Source: Palleronia aestuarii
Lineage (GTDB): Bacteria; Pseudomonadota; Alphaproteobacteria; Rhodobacterales; Rhodobacteraceae
NCBI RefSeq assembly: GCF_003253995.1
Contig: NZ_QKZL01000006.1
Location: forward strand, 1-64,000
Length of the DNA: 64,000 nt
Reading direction: 5' to 3'
Position 1 is the first letter of the stretch; each line of letters opens with the position of its first letter. Shown piece by piece: positions 25,785 to 33,226 of the stretch. The translations under genes were made by a program, and so were the position numbers. Under the pieces are notes generated by a model. The model saw nothing but the letters and a program-made list of their open reading frames with translations, was not told the origin of the DNA and did no database searches.

Positions 25785-26708
25785 CTATGCTCGCGATCTC
25801 GAGGCGCTCTCGAAGTGATTGAGAACCTTGCGAACAATCTCCGTCCCCACCCGTTCGAGACCGCCATTGGTCGACGCACCCAGATGCGGCATCGCAAGGA
25901 AGCTCGGCTGATGCAGGAGCGGGTTTTCGGGCGTGGGGGGCTCGACCGCGAAGACGTCCGATGCGGCTCCTGCCAGATGTCCCGAGGCGAGCGCATCGGC
26001 CAGTGCGTCTTCGTCGACGATCCCGCCACGGGCGCAGTTGATCAGATACGATCCCTCTGGCATCGCGGCCAGGGCATCTGCATTGATGACGTTTCGCGTT
26101 TCGGGAATGAGCGGCAGGTGCAGAAAGACGATCCGGCTGTGGCGCAGCAGAGTGTCGAGGCTGTCGGCCCGGATCACGCCCGAGACGGGGGGAGCGTCCG
26201 CCAGCCTCGGGGAATAGGCCATGGTCTTCGTGCCGAACCCGTCCACGAGGCGGCGCGCCACGGCCTGTCCCGTGGCCCCGAAGCCCACGATACCCGCTTC
26301 GAGTTCGCCAAGGTCCCAGCCCACGCGCAGGGACGGGTCCACCGAGCGACCGTCCCTGAGGGCAAGCGTGATCGGCACGATGTTCCTCAAAAGCGCCAGT
26401 GCGAACCCGATGGCGAGATCGGCGACTGTCCCGGCGTTCGTGCCGGGCGTCGATTCAACCACGATTCCCCGTGCGGCGGCAGCTTCGACATCGATGGCAT
26501 CGACACCGGCCCCGTGCTTGCCGATGACCCTGAGATTCGGACAGGCCTCCATATCGGCTCTTGGGATCGGGCGAGTTCTTACAATCACGGCATCGCAATC
26601 GGAAGGAAACTGGTCCGCATCAGTAAGGACATCAGCCGAGTGTTCGAGAAGTGCGATAGCTGAGGGGTGTACGGAGCCCAGTACATGTACAACGGGGCGT
26701 TGCCTCAT
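25785..26708 (-). CDS. D-2-hydroxyacid dehydrogenase (NAD-dependent, SerA/DdlH family)
   Basis: A 307-residue dehydrogenase interconverting a D-2-hydroxyacid and its oxoacid. The Rossmann motif is GIVGFGATGQAVARRL (about 140-155). The active site shows NCARGGIVDEDALADAL (catalytic Arg) and PHLGASTNGG (catalytic His). VIGKHGAGVDAIDVEAA and ESTPGTNAGTVADL are family signatures. ATG 26708 matches the usual family start; ATG 26726 is an alternative. As first gene of the minus-strand pair it lies downstream of the palindrome at 26839. The pair could racemise or oxidise hydroxyacids released by the dehydratase pathway (inference). Confidence 0.88.
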   Translation of the reverse strand: MRQRPVVHVLGSVHPSAIALLEHSADVLTDADQFPSDCDAVIVRTRPIPRADMEACPNLRVIGKHGAGVDAIDVEAAAARGIVVESTPGTNAGTVADLAIGFALALLRNIVPITLALRDGRSVDPSLRVGWDLGELEAGIVGFGATGQAVARRLVDGFGTKTMAYSPRLADAPPVSGVIRADSLDTLLRHSRIVFLHLPLIPETRNVINADALAAMPEGSYLINCARGGIVDEDALADALASGHLAGAASDVFAVEPPTPENPLLHQPSFLAMPHLGASTNGGLERVGTEIVRKVLNHFESASRSRA

Positions 26709-26838
26709 TTGCGGAACCCGGCGCATCGGTTTTTGCCGCGTGGTGACTCCGCCACGTGGGTCTGCACGTCATAAGACACGATCTCTGTTTCCTTCTCGAC
26801 AGGTAGAACAAAAGGTCGACAAGGAATTGATAGCAATG

Positions 26839-26848
26839 TTGTCGACAA
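26839..26848. promoter_or_regulatory. Probable GntR operator TTGTCGACAA
   Basis: A perfect 10-bp palindrome 131 bp upstream of the hydroxyacid dehydrogenase start, in a short AT-rich intergenic tract. It matches TTGTTGACAA at 22104 in nine of ten positions and continues with the same following base (T). Confidence 0.6.
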
Positions 26849-26879
26849 TCATCCAACGTAATTTCACTTAGGGACTGCT

Positions 26880-27094
26880 GCCTTGCCGCTGGAGTTTCAT
26901 CCAGCTTCGACCGGAGCCCGTTTGGTATTTACGCGTGTGGGCGCGGCTTGAGCAATCGCCCGACGCGCGGAGCCCTCATGTCGCGCAGCGGGGCGGGCAA
27001 TGGCGCAGGTCAGGGTCCGCGCGTAGGCATGAGGGTTCAGCAATTCAGGGCCGAATGGGGGCGCTCGCGGTTGTCGTCCATAGCCTAGGTGTCT
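26880..27094 (-). pseudogene. IS3-type transposase C-terminal remnant
   Basis: On the minus strand DDNRERPHSALN, typical of the end of the IS3 OrfB integrase domain, reads from about 27082. After a frame change the line continues with LLNPHAYARTLTCAIARP, then ARRAIAQAAP and RAPVEAG, which looks like the usual tail of such proteins. No start, no DDE core and a frameshift make it a dead fragment. It abuts the IS5 remnant on its other side, consistent with nested insertions. Confidence 0.5.
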
Positions 27095-27226
27095 GATCCC
27101 AGCGAGTATGGCCCGCCGAAGATGCTTTAGAACCGGTGGAAGCGGTGGAGCGATATGGGGGTGTTCGCCAGGATCATGGATGGCCTGGCGGCCGATAGCC
27201 CCGAGCACAAGACGATCATGATCGAC

Positions 27227-27268
27227 GTGAGCAGGGGAACGTCATGCGTTCGAGAGAGCCTGCGCAAG
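27227..27268 (+). repeat. Type-2 mini-insertion, copy 5
   Basis: 42 bases (14 codons, VSRGTSCVRESLRK) replace two expected codons between IMID and YLKAHRTAS, net +36. The core GTCATGCGTTCGAGAGAGCC aligns with copies at 15870, 16035 and 16221 (reversed). The frame is kept. Confidence 0.65.
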
Positions 27269-27338
27269 TATCTCAAGGCGCACCGCACGGCTTCCAGCCT
27301 GCGGTTGAAAGAGGGGGCGTGGCAGGCTGATCGGGCGG

Positions 27339-27386
27339 AGTTCGAGGATCAGGAGACGATCCAGTGGATCGTTTCCCCGAGGACGG
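27339..27386 (+). repeat. Type-1 palindromic mini-insertion, copy 3
   Basis: About 48 bases lie between the GRLIGR-coding and GMNTKLHAV-coding segments. The hairpin is ACGATCC-AGT-GGATCGT (perfect 7-bp stem, same AGT loop). Plus-strand translation is FEDQETIQWIVSPRT, matching the minus-strand reading of the copies at 15738 and 16100. Confidence 0.75.
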
Positions 27387-27960
27387 CGGGATGAACACGA
27401 AGCTTCACGCCGTAACCGACAGCATCGGGCGCCCGATCCGGTTCTTCATCACGGCCGGTCAGGTCAGCGACCATACCGGGGCCAGGGCTTTGTCGGGCAG
27501 TTTGTCAGCGGCAGAATGGCTGCTGGGAGATCGCGGATATGATGCCGACTGGTTCCGGGAAGACCTTGCAGGCAAGGGCATGACGCCCTGCATTCCGAGG
27601 CGAAAGTCGCGCGACATGCCCGTCCGATACGACAAACGCCGCAGCAGGATCGAGATCATGTTCGGGCGTCTGCAGAACTGGCGTCGCGCAGCTACTCGAT
27701 ATGATCGCTGCCCAAAGGTCTCCCTGTCAGCAATCGCCCTCGCAGGAAGCGTTCCGTTCTGGCTCTCAATCAATGGGCCTGGAGCCTAAGCAAGGTGATA
27801 ATCAAGTCGGTGAAACTTAGCCGTTGTGGCGACTGCGCATACGTTCACTGTCTCTGACGCGAGCGGTATCGGGTCTTCGCGCAACCATCTCTCCGTCGAA
27901 ATCGTGCCCCGTCGCATCCGCCGCCCTGCAGCGTCATTCCGAGCGCGCGGACCGGGATGA

Positions 27961-27988
27961 CTGTCGCCCCGCCGGAACGGGGCGACAG
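27961..27988 (-). terminator. Strong hairpin after the manganese catalase gene
   Basis: A perfect 11-bp stem CTGTCGCCCCG / CGGGGCGACAG with a 6-base loop, 8 bp past the catalase stop. There is no T run after it, so termination is inferred from position and strength. Confidence 0.6.
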
Positions 27989-27995
27989 ACCGGGG

Positions 27996-28823
27996 TCACA
28001 TCTGTTCGGTCTGGGCGCCCGATCCCTCGCGGGCGCGGCCGAGATCCGGGACCTGGCCTTCGGGTTCGACCCGATCGCGGGCGGTGTAGGTGCCGCGTCC
28101 GTCCATCGCCGGGCCGCCGTTCGTCCAGACGCCTTCGGGCGTCGGCTCGTCGAGCGAGGTGTTCAGGAAGTAGTAGGAATGCGCGAGGTTCTCGTGCTCC
28201 TCGGGCGTCGAGTTCGGCACCGGCATGCAGGCCTCGATTCCACCCAGCTCCTCGATCACGGCGAGCCATTGCTGCTGGTGCATCGTGTCGCGCGCGATCA
28301 GGAAGGACAGCATGTCCTTCATGCCCGCATCGTCCGTCATGTTGTAGAGGCGGCTCGCCAGGACCCGGCCGGAGGATTCGGCCATCGCGTTCGCGAGCAT
28401 GTCGGCGGCGATGTTGCCGGTGGCGTAGATATGCGACATGTCGAACGGGATGCCGTTGGCGTTGACCGGCATCGCGGCCAGCCCCGAGGACAGGACGTGG
28501 CGCGGGTTCTGCCCGCCGAGGATCGCGCCCACGACCGGATCGGCGGAGGCGGCTTCCTGCGCGGACAGGGGCGCCCCCTCGAGGTTCAGGGCGACCGCGT
28601 GGCCCAGGAACTCGATATGGCTCAGCTCCTCCGTGGCGGTCATCATCAGCATGTCGCGGAAGCGCTTCTCGCCCCGCGCGCCCATGGCCTGGAACATGTA
28701 CTGCATGGCCACGCGGATCTCGCCCTCGACGCCGCCGATGGCCTGCTGGAGGTATTTCGCGAAGACCGGATCGGGCCGATCGACCCGGACCTCATATTGC
28801 AGCTTGCCTGAATGGTAGAACAT
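27996..28823 (-). CDS. Manganese (non-haem) catalase
   Basis: A 275-residue dimanganese catalase that splits hydrogen peroxide. The two metal-binding helix pairs are visible: GGVEGEIRVAMQYMFQAMG (about 31-49) with MMTATEELSHIEFLGHAVAL (about 60-79), and ASRLYNMTDDAGMKDMLSFL with IARDTMHQQQW (about 158-186). The conserved Glu/His ligands E35, E66, H69 and later Glu/His are present. ATG 28823 is preferred because AAGGAGA lies seven bases upstream. The start lies inside the end of the glycosyltransferase gene (32-bp overlap), so it is probably the last gene of that operon, linking peroxide removal to its biochemistry. Confidence 0.88.
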   Translation of the reverse strand: MFYHSGKLQYEVRVDRPDPVFAKYLQQAIGGVEGEIRVAMQYMFQAMGARGEKRFRDMLMMTATEELSHIEFLGHAVALNLEGAPLSAQEAASADPVVGAILGGQNPRHVLSSGLAAMPVNANGIPFDMSHIYATGNIAADMLANAMAESSGRVLASRLYNMTDDAGMKDMLSFLIARDTMHQQQWLAVIEELGGIEACMPVPNSTPEEHENLAHSYYFLNTSLDEPTPEGVWTNGGPAMDGRGTYTARDRVEPEGQVPDLGRAREGSGAQTEQM

Positions 28824-29643
28824 CGCAGTCTCCTTCATGCGGTGTGGGGAGCGGGGGCCATGCCTCGCGTGGCACGAGCGCCGCGAGGCGGCGTTCGAGG
28901 GCGGCGCATTCGCGGCCGAGCGCGACGGTCTCGAGGGACAGGTCGGAGCGGGCGCGTTCGGCGATCGTGGCGGCCATGCCGCCCGGTGCGCGGCCCCGAA
29001 GACGGCAGGACGCGATCACGACGGCGTCCCACGGGCGCGCGACGCGCAATCCGGCATCCTGCAGCGTGGCCGCCATCCGGCGATCCTCGTTGCGCGGCAT
29101 CGGGACGATCCCGCCGACCGACCGGTACGCGTCGGGGCGCCACGCGATCAGGGCGCCGGGGCTCTGGCCGTGGCAGGGTATCGGGTTCCACGAACAGGCG
29201 GCCACGTGACCCGCGATCAGGGCGCTCAGGACGTCGCGGCGATCCTCGAGCAGGCCGTGATGGCGGACGGCGGGGGGCAGGTCCGCGAATTCGCCCGGAT
29301 CGGGCTCCACCCGGCCGAAGACGGCATCCGCGTCGCGCAACGCGCGCTCAAGGACGGCGCCCGTGCCCGGGGCGAGGACGCAATCCGCGTCCGTGGTCAT
29401 CACCCAGGCGGGATTGCGCAGGAGCGCGGAGGACAATCCGATCGCGCGGGCCTCGCCCACGCCGCCGGAAAGCATCGGCGTCTCGATCACCTCGACGCCG
29501 AGCGCGCGGGCGACCGAAGCGGTCGCGTCGCAGCACCCATTCGCCACGACCAGCGCCGTCACGCCCTCGCGATGCAGCGCGGCGAGCGCGGCGGGCAGGC
29601 GGCGGGCCTCGTCGCGGGCGGGGATCACCGCGATCGGGATCAT
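28792..29643 (-). CDS. Glycosyltransferase family 2 (GT-A fold)
   Basis: A 283-residue cytoplasmic transferase. IAVIPARDEARRLPAALAAL is the nucleotide-sugar start, LVVANGCCDATASVARAL the next strand-helix, and MTTDADCVLAP (about 80-90) contains the metal-binding DxD. PMPRNEDRRMAATLQDAG near 190 is the acceptor-side ED motif. There is no membrane segment. Donor and acceptor are unknown. ATG 29643 overlaps the methyltransferase stop by four bases. It is fourth in the operon dehydrogenase-deacetylase-methyltransferase-glycosyltransferase, a set that suggests building or remodelling of a glycosylated small molecule or lipid. Confidence 0.85.
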   Translation of the reverse strand: MIPIAVIPARDEARRLPAALAALHREGVTALVVANGCCDATASVARALGVEVIETPMLSGGVGEARAIGLSSALLRNPAWVMTTDADCVLAPGTGAVLERALRDADAVFGRVEPDPGEFADLPPAVRHHGLLEDRRDVLSALIAGHVAACSWNPIPCHGQSPGALIAWRPDAYRSVGGIVPMPRNEDRRMAATLQDAGLRVARPWDAVVIASCRLRGRAPGGMAATIAERARSDLSLETVALGRECAALERRLAALVPREAWPPLPTPHEGDCDVLPFRQAAI

Positions 29644-30218
29644 CGCGCCGCCTGCTCGAGGGGGGTGAAGATTTCGATCCGGTAGAGCGCCCCGGTCTCG
29701 ATCTGACGCCGCGCACGCGGGGTGGCGTCGGCGAAGGCGGCGACGGCCTCCGCGCCCGTCAACGCATGACCCGTCGGACCGCCCCAGGTGACCGTCACGA
29801 CATCCGCCTGCGGAGAGGTCCGGTCGATGCAGGCGGCGAGGTCGCGGATCGCGTCGCGGTCGAGAAAGTAGAGGATCTCGCTTAGAAGGACGAGGTCGTG
29901 GTTCTCCCCGGGCAGGTCGCACGGTAGGAAGCCCTCGACGAAGCAGGCCTCCGGCACCGCGAGGCGCGCGGCCGCCAGAGCGGTAGGAACGGCGTCGAGC
30001 CCCGTATAGGCCGCGCAGCGGGAGGCGATCCGGCGCGCCAGCTCGCCATTGCCGCAGCCGAGTTCCAGGGCGCTCTCGTATCGCGGCCGGGGCAGGGCGC
30101 GCGCCACCGCGTCGAGGCGGCCCAGCTCGAAGGCCGACGTGCGGAAGTTCCATGGGTCGTCCGTCGCGTCGTAGAGGTTGAGCAGATGGCCGAGATCGGC
30201 GGGCGAGTGACCGCTCAC
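29640..30218 (-). CDS. Class I SAM-dependent methyltransferase (NodS-like)
   Basis: A 192-residue methyltransferase. The start HLLNLYDATDDPWNFRTSAF resembles NodS-type N-methyltransferases. SAM-binding motif I is ALELGCGNGELARRIA (about 50-65), followed by YTGLDAVPTALAAAR and HDLVLLSEILYFLDRD. NodS methylates a deacetylated amino sugar, and here a PIG-L deacetylase gene lies directly upstream, so the same logic (deacetylate, then N-methylate) is attractive but unproven. It overlaps both neighbours by four bases. Confidence 0.85.
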   Translation of the reverse strand: MSGHSPADLGHLLNLYDATDDPWNFRTSAFELGRLDAVARALPRPRYESALELGCGNGELARRIASRCAAYTGLDAVPTALAAARLAVPEACFVEGFLPCDLPGENHDLVLLSEILYFLDRDAIRDLAACIDRTSPQADVVTVTWGGPTGHALTGAEAVAAFADATPRARRQIETGALYRIEIFTPLEQAAR

Positions 30219-30907
30219 GGGCGAACCGGCATGTAGATTTCCGCCTCCTCGCAGAACCGCTCGACGAAAGCCGGCGCCATCGCGAACCCGTCCGGATCGT
30301 CACGGACCACGAGACCCATCTGGCTGCGATGCGCCGCGATCGCGTTTCGCTTGGCGCGGCGCCGCGCGGAGAGGTCGAGGGGGAGCCCCGGCATCTCGTC
30401 CCCGGCCTGCCACGCGATCCAGCGCGACCAGATCGGGTAATGCCAGAGCCGCAGATGCGCGGAACGATCGCAGACAAGCGCCGCCGCTTCGGCGCCGGCC
30501 TCGTGATCGCAATGGGCATCGGCGGGCGAGGCGGAGAGCAGGGTCCCGGCGGCGAGTTCGTCCGCCAACCGGGCCACCGCACGGGCAAGATCGACGCCCG
30601 GCCCGTGCAGGCGATGTAGCGCCGCGTCCGGAAAGCCTAGCCACGTCAGATCCCGCGCCGGGTCCCCGCCCAACCGGCCTATGGCCTCCTCCAGTTCGCG
30701 TCGCCGCAGCTCCGCGAGGCGCGCGCCCGGCCAGCAGGTCGAGCCGGGATGGGAGGCGGCGCCGTCGGTGAGGCAGGCGACATGGGCGGGACGCCCGCGC
30801 GCCCAGCGTTCCGCGAGCAGGAGCCCGCAACCGAGCGTCTCGTCGTCGGGATGCGGCGCGAGGACGAGGACGGGCGCGGCACCCTCCACGAGGTCGTCGA
30901 GGCTCAT
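30215..30907 (-). CDS. PIG-L family zinc deacetylase
   Basis: A 230-residue LmbE/PIG-L hydrolase, a family that removes acyl groups from N-acetyl sugars. The zinc site PHPDDETLGCG is at about 18-28, and DAHCDHEAGAEAAALV near 142 supplies the second His/Asp set. LTDGAASHPGS is the substrate loop. ATG 30907 overlaps the upstream stop (ATGA). The likely substrate is an N-acylated sugar or amine made or used by the same operon; nothing in the sequence fixes which. Confidence 0.88.
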   Translation of the reverse strand: MSLDDLVEGAAPVLVLAPHPDDETLGCGLLLAERWARGRPAHVACLTDGAASHPGSTCWPGARLAELRRRELEEAIGRLGGDPARDLTWLGFPDAALHRLHGPGVDLARAVARLADELAAGTLLSASPADAHCDHEAGAEAAALVCDRSAHLRLWHYPIWSRWIAWQAGDEMPGLPLDLSARRRAKRNAIAAHRSQMGLVVRDDPDGFAMAPAFVERFCEEAEIYMPVRP

Positions 30908-32052
30908 CTGAGCGCCTCCAGCCCGGCATCCGTCGCGATGGAGAGGGCGCGGTCGAGCTTGGCGTCGGGCGCGGCCTGGCGCAGGAACAGCGACAGGTCC
31001 CGCCGCATCAGATCGACGGGTCCGTGCGTGTCCTGCGCCCCCATGCCCAGCGACCGCTCGCAGAGCGCGAGGATGCGGATGCAGGACCCCTCCACGGCTT
31101 CGCGCGCGAGAAGCCCGTGCGCGACCGCCCGCTCGATCACCTCGGGGGACGCGTCGCCCGCCTCCTCCACCGCCCTGGCCGCCGCTTCCACCACGGCGCG
31201 CGCCGCGACGACTTCGGCCATCGCCCGGCCGAGCCTGTCGCGCTGCACCGGATCGTCGAGGCGGCCCATGCGCTGCAGGACCTCCGTCCAGCGCGAGATC
31301 AGGCCTTCGGCCCCCCCGACATGCGCCGCGCAATATCGCCAGACGCCGCCCTCGAACCACGGCTCGGTCATGAGATCGCCTGCGCGTCCCACGTATCCCG
31401 TCTCGTCGAGGACGATCCCAGTCGCGTCGAACCCGCCGGAGCGCGTGGCCCGCATCGCCGAAGCCGTCCAGGCGTCATGGTCGTGGCGCGCCGGATCGTC
31501 CGCGGGGACGAGGAACATGCGCCCGGGCGCGCCCGGTGCGGCCCGCGCGGTCACGACGGCGAGATCCACGTGTCCCAGCCCCGAGGCGAAGCGCTTTCGC
31601 CCCCTGAGCTCGACGCCGCCCTCGATCCGGTCCACCCATTCGAGCGGCTCGGGCCCGTCGGCCCCCCACACCCCCAGAAGCGCGCCGCCCCGCAAGGCCG
31701 CGCGCATCGCGTCGCGCACGGGGCGCTCGCCATGCACCTCCACGAGGAGGGCCGCGTTGACATGCCCCTCGACGAGACGGGCGAGGGCGAGGTCGGCGCT
31801 GCCGATGCGGCGCAGGAGGTCGGACAGCGGGTGCGCCGTGCCCCGCGCCCAGCCGAGCCCGCAGCCCTCCGGAGACGGCAGCACGGCACGCAGGACGCCC
31901 GCGCCGCGCAGCAGGTCGAGCGCCGCGCTCAGGTCGGGCAGGTCGCGCGCCGCCGTAGCGGTCGCGGTCCGCAGACGGTCGAGCACCTTGGGAATGGCAA
32001 GGGCGAGCGTGGCTGCGGTGAGGGGGTCGGGGGTCTGGCAAGCGGTCTGCAT
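30904..32052 (-). CDS. Acyl-CoA dehydrogenase-like flavoprotein
   Basis: A 382-residue protein with the three-part ACAD layout. The N-terminal helical domain holds VLRAVLPSPEGCGLGW and LADLALARLVEGHVNA-like helices. The middle beta domain holds LLGVWGADGPEPLEW, GRKRFASGLGHVDLAVVTAR and MFLVPADD. The C-terminal helices include WRYCAAHVGGAEGLISRW and ERSLGMGAQDT. I do not see the classical catalytic Glu context with confidence, so the reaction (acyl-CoA or other amine/hydroxyl oxidation) is uncertain. ATG 32052 is chosen because GGGAGGATTC precedes it. It is the first gene of the operon. Confidence 0.82.
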   Translation of the reverse strand: MQTACQTPDPLTAATLALAIPKVLDRLRTATATAARDLPDLSAALDLLRGAGVLRAVLPSPEGCGLGWARGTAHPLSDLLRRIGSADLALARLVEGHVNAALLVEVHGERPVRDAMRAALRGGALLGVWGADGPEPLEWVDRIEGGVELRGRKRFASGLGHVDLAVVTARAAPGAPGRMFLVPADDPARHDHDAWTASAMRATRSGGFDATGIVLDETGYVGRAGDLMTEPWFEGGVWRYCAAHVGGAEGLISRWTEVLQRMGRLDDPVQRDRLGRAMAEVVAARAVVEAAARAVEEAGDASPEVIERAVAHGLLAREAVEGSCIRILALCERSLGMGAQDTHGPVDLMRRDLSLFLRQAAPDAKLDRALSIATDAGLEALR

Positions 32053-32107
32053 GAATCCTCCCACCCGAACGGGATGGTCACGTCACGCAGCTAGCCGGAT
32101 ATGGCCC

Positions 32108-32130
32108 TTAACAAGCTTTCGTTTAACAAG
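32108..32130 (-). promoter_or_regulatory. Direct repeat CTTGTTAA x2, 15 bp apart
   Basis: TTAACAAG occurs at 32108-32115 and 32123-32130 (CTTGTTAA on the transcribed-direction strand), in the 87-bp AT-rich gap between the Crp-type regulator and the dehydrogenase start. The 15-bp spacing is not a full helical turn multiple. It may be a promoter element or operator of the five-gene operon. Confidence 0.4.
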
Positions 32131-32139
32131 TTTATCCAG

Positions 32140-32865
32140 CTACCCCTTAGGGTGAGTAAGCTCGAGGTAGGCCGGATCGAAACCGGCGAACTCGGCCAAT
32201 CCGCCGGGGTCGGGGAGGCGCATGCGTCCACCCGTCCATTCGAGGAGCCCCTCGGCCCGCAGGTCCCGCACGGCATGGTTCACGTGGACCACCGAATATC
32301 CCAGCACCTCCGCCAGGCCGCGCTGATCGAGCGGCATCTCGAAGCCGCCGCCGTTCACCAGCCCCACCATGCCGAGACGGGCATGCAGCTCGCAGATCAG
32401 GTGCCCGACCCGCTGCGAGCCGCGCAGCGCCGCGCGCGTCGCGACCCACATCCGGTGCATCTTGGCGTCGATGAGCGTCTCCAGCCAGAGGAGCCGGCCG
32501 AGATGCGGGTAGTCCCGGGTGATCTCCTCGAGATGCTCGGCGGCGACGAAATCGATCGTGCAGGGCCCCACGGCCACGATGTCGTGGTCGAGATGGTCGA
32601 GAAGGAAGGAATGCAGATCCACGAAGTCGCCCGGCACGTGCAGCGCGCTGACGACGCGCTCGGACCGCCCGATCCGGTGGGCCCGCATGGCCATGCCGCG
32701 CACGAGCAGGCAGGAGCCCTCCGGGGCGATCCCCTCGCGGACGATCAGATCGCCATGCGCGTATGTCGATCTCTCCGACGGGAGGGCGCGCAGGACGACG
32801 CGCTCCTCGTCGGTCAGCGACCTGCGACGCGCGAGGCTCGCTTCGAGATGCGTTGTGGCAGCCAC
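32140..32865 (-). CDS. Crp/Fnr-family transcriptional regulator
   Basis: A 241-residue regulator. The N-terminal cyclic-nucleotide-binding fold runs about 20-130 (YAHGDLIVREGIAPEGSCLL, VRGMAMRAHRIG, ALHVPGDFVDLHSFLL). The C-terminal winged helix is about 165-235 (MPLDQRGLAEVLGYSVVHVN, AVRDLRAEGLLEW). No cysteine cluster of the FNR type is seen. The start is GTG 32865 with GAGGA upstream. It lies in the same direction and 87 bp ahead of the acyl-CoA dehydrogenase-like operon, so it may control that operon. Confidence 0.87.
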   Translation of the reverse strand: MAATTHLEASLARRRSLTDEERVVLRALPSERSTYAHGDLIVREGIAPEGSCLLVRGMAMRAHRIGRSERVVSALHVPGDFVDLHSFLLDHLDHDIVAVGPCTIDFVAAEHLEEITRDYPHLGRLLWLETLIDAKMHRMWVATRAALRGSQRVGHLICELHARLGMVGLVNGGGFEMPLDQRGLAEVLGYSVVHVNHAVRDLRAEGLLEWTGGRMRLPDPGGLAEFAGFDPAYLELTHPKG

Positions 32866-33226
32866 GTGGCGGATCCTCGTTATGACGGCGCGATGCGGCC
32901 GGACCGATGCGGCCCGACCGCCGCGATGCAGATCATGCCCGGACGTCGGGCGCGGCCCGGCTGCATCCATCGGAACGGCGCCGGAGATAGTGCGGCCCCG
33001 AGCGGAGCTTTGCAAACGACGCGGCGGAAACCCGCCCCGGGACGACGCGGCTCGCCCGCGCGGGGCCTTCGAACGGCGCCGGGGCCGCCACCGCCGATGC
33101 TTTTGGAACGACGCCCGGGAAAGGGGCCCGGGATCGGGCCTCTCATCGACAGCGAACCCCGAAACCTCGGGACCGGCGCGATGCGTCCCCCGCACGCGCC
33201 GCCCGGGCACGCGCGGGGGCGGCGCG
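32866..33226. other. GC-rich intergenic region without a gene
   Basis: 360 bp between the binding-protein stop and the Crp-type regulator start, both on the minus strand. A GC-rich imperfect hairpin (CCCCCGC ... GCGGGGG, about 33187-33222) directly after the binding-protein stop may end that transcript. The rest should contain the regulator's promoter; no operator was recognised. Confidence 0.5.

Larger units (their letters stand above)
27097..27789 (+). pseudogene. IS5-family (IS427-like) transposase remnant with two mini-insertions
   Basis: Starting in mid-gene, the translation is SEYGPPKML, a TAG stop, NRWKRWSDMGVFARIMDGLA, then HKTIMID. A 14-codon insertion follows, then YLKAHRTASSLRLK, a second insertion, and MNTKLHAVTDSIGRPIRFFI, LLGDRGYDADWFRE, and YDKRRSRIEIMFGRLQNWRR to the stop at 27789. 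The C-terminal two thirds, including the second Asp and the final Glu, is preserved, but the N-terminus is lost and there is an internal stop. It belongs to a different IS5 subgroup from the copies at 471 and 15402. Confidence 0.8.
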
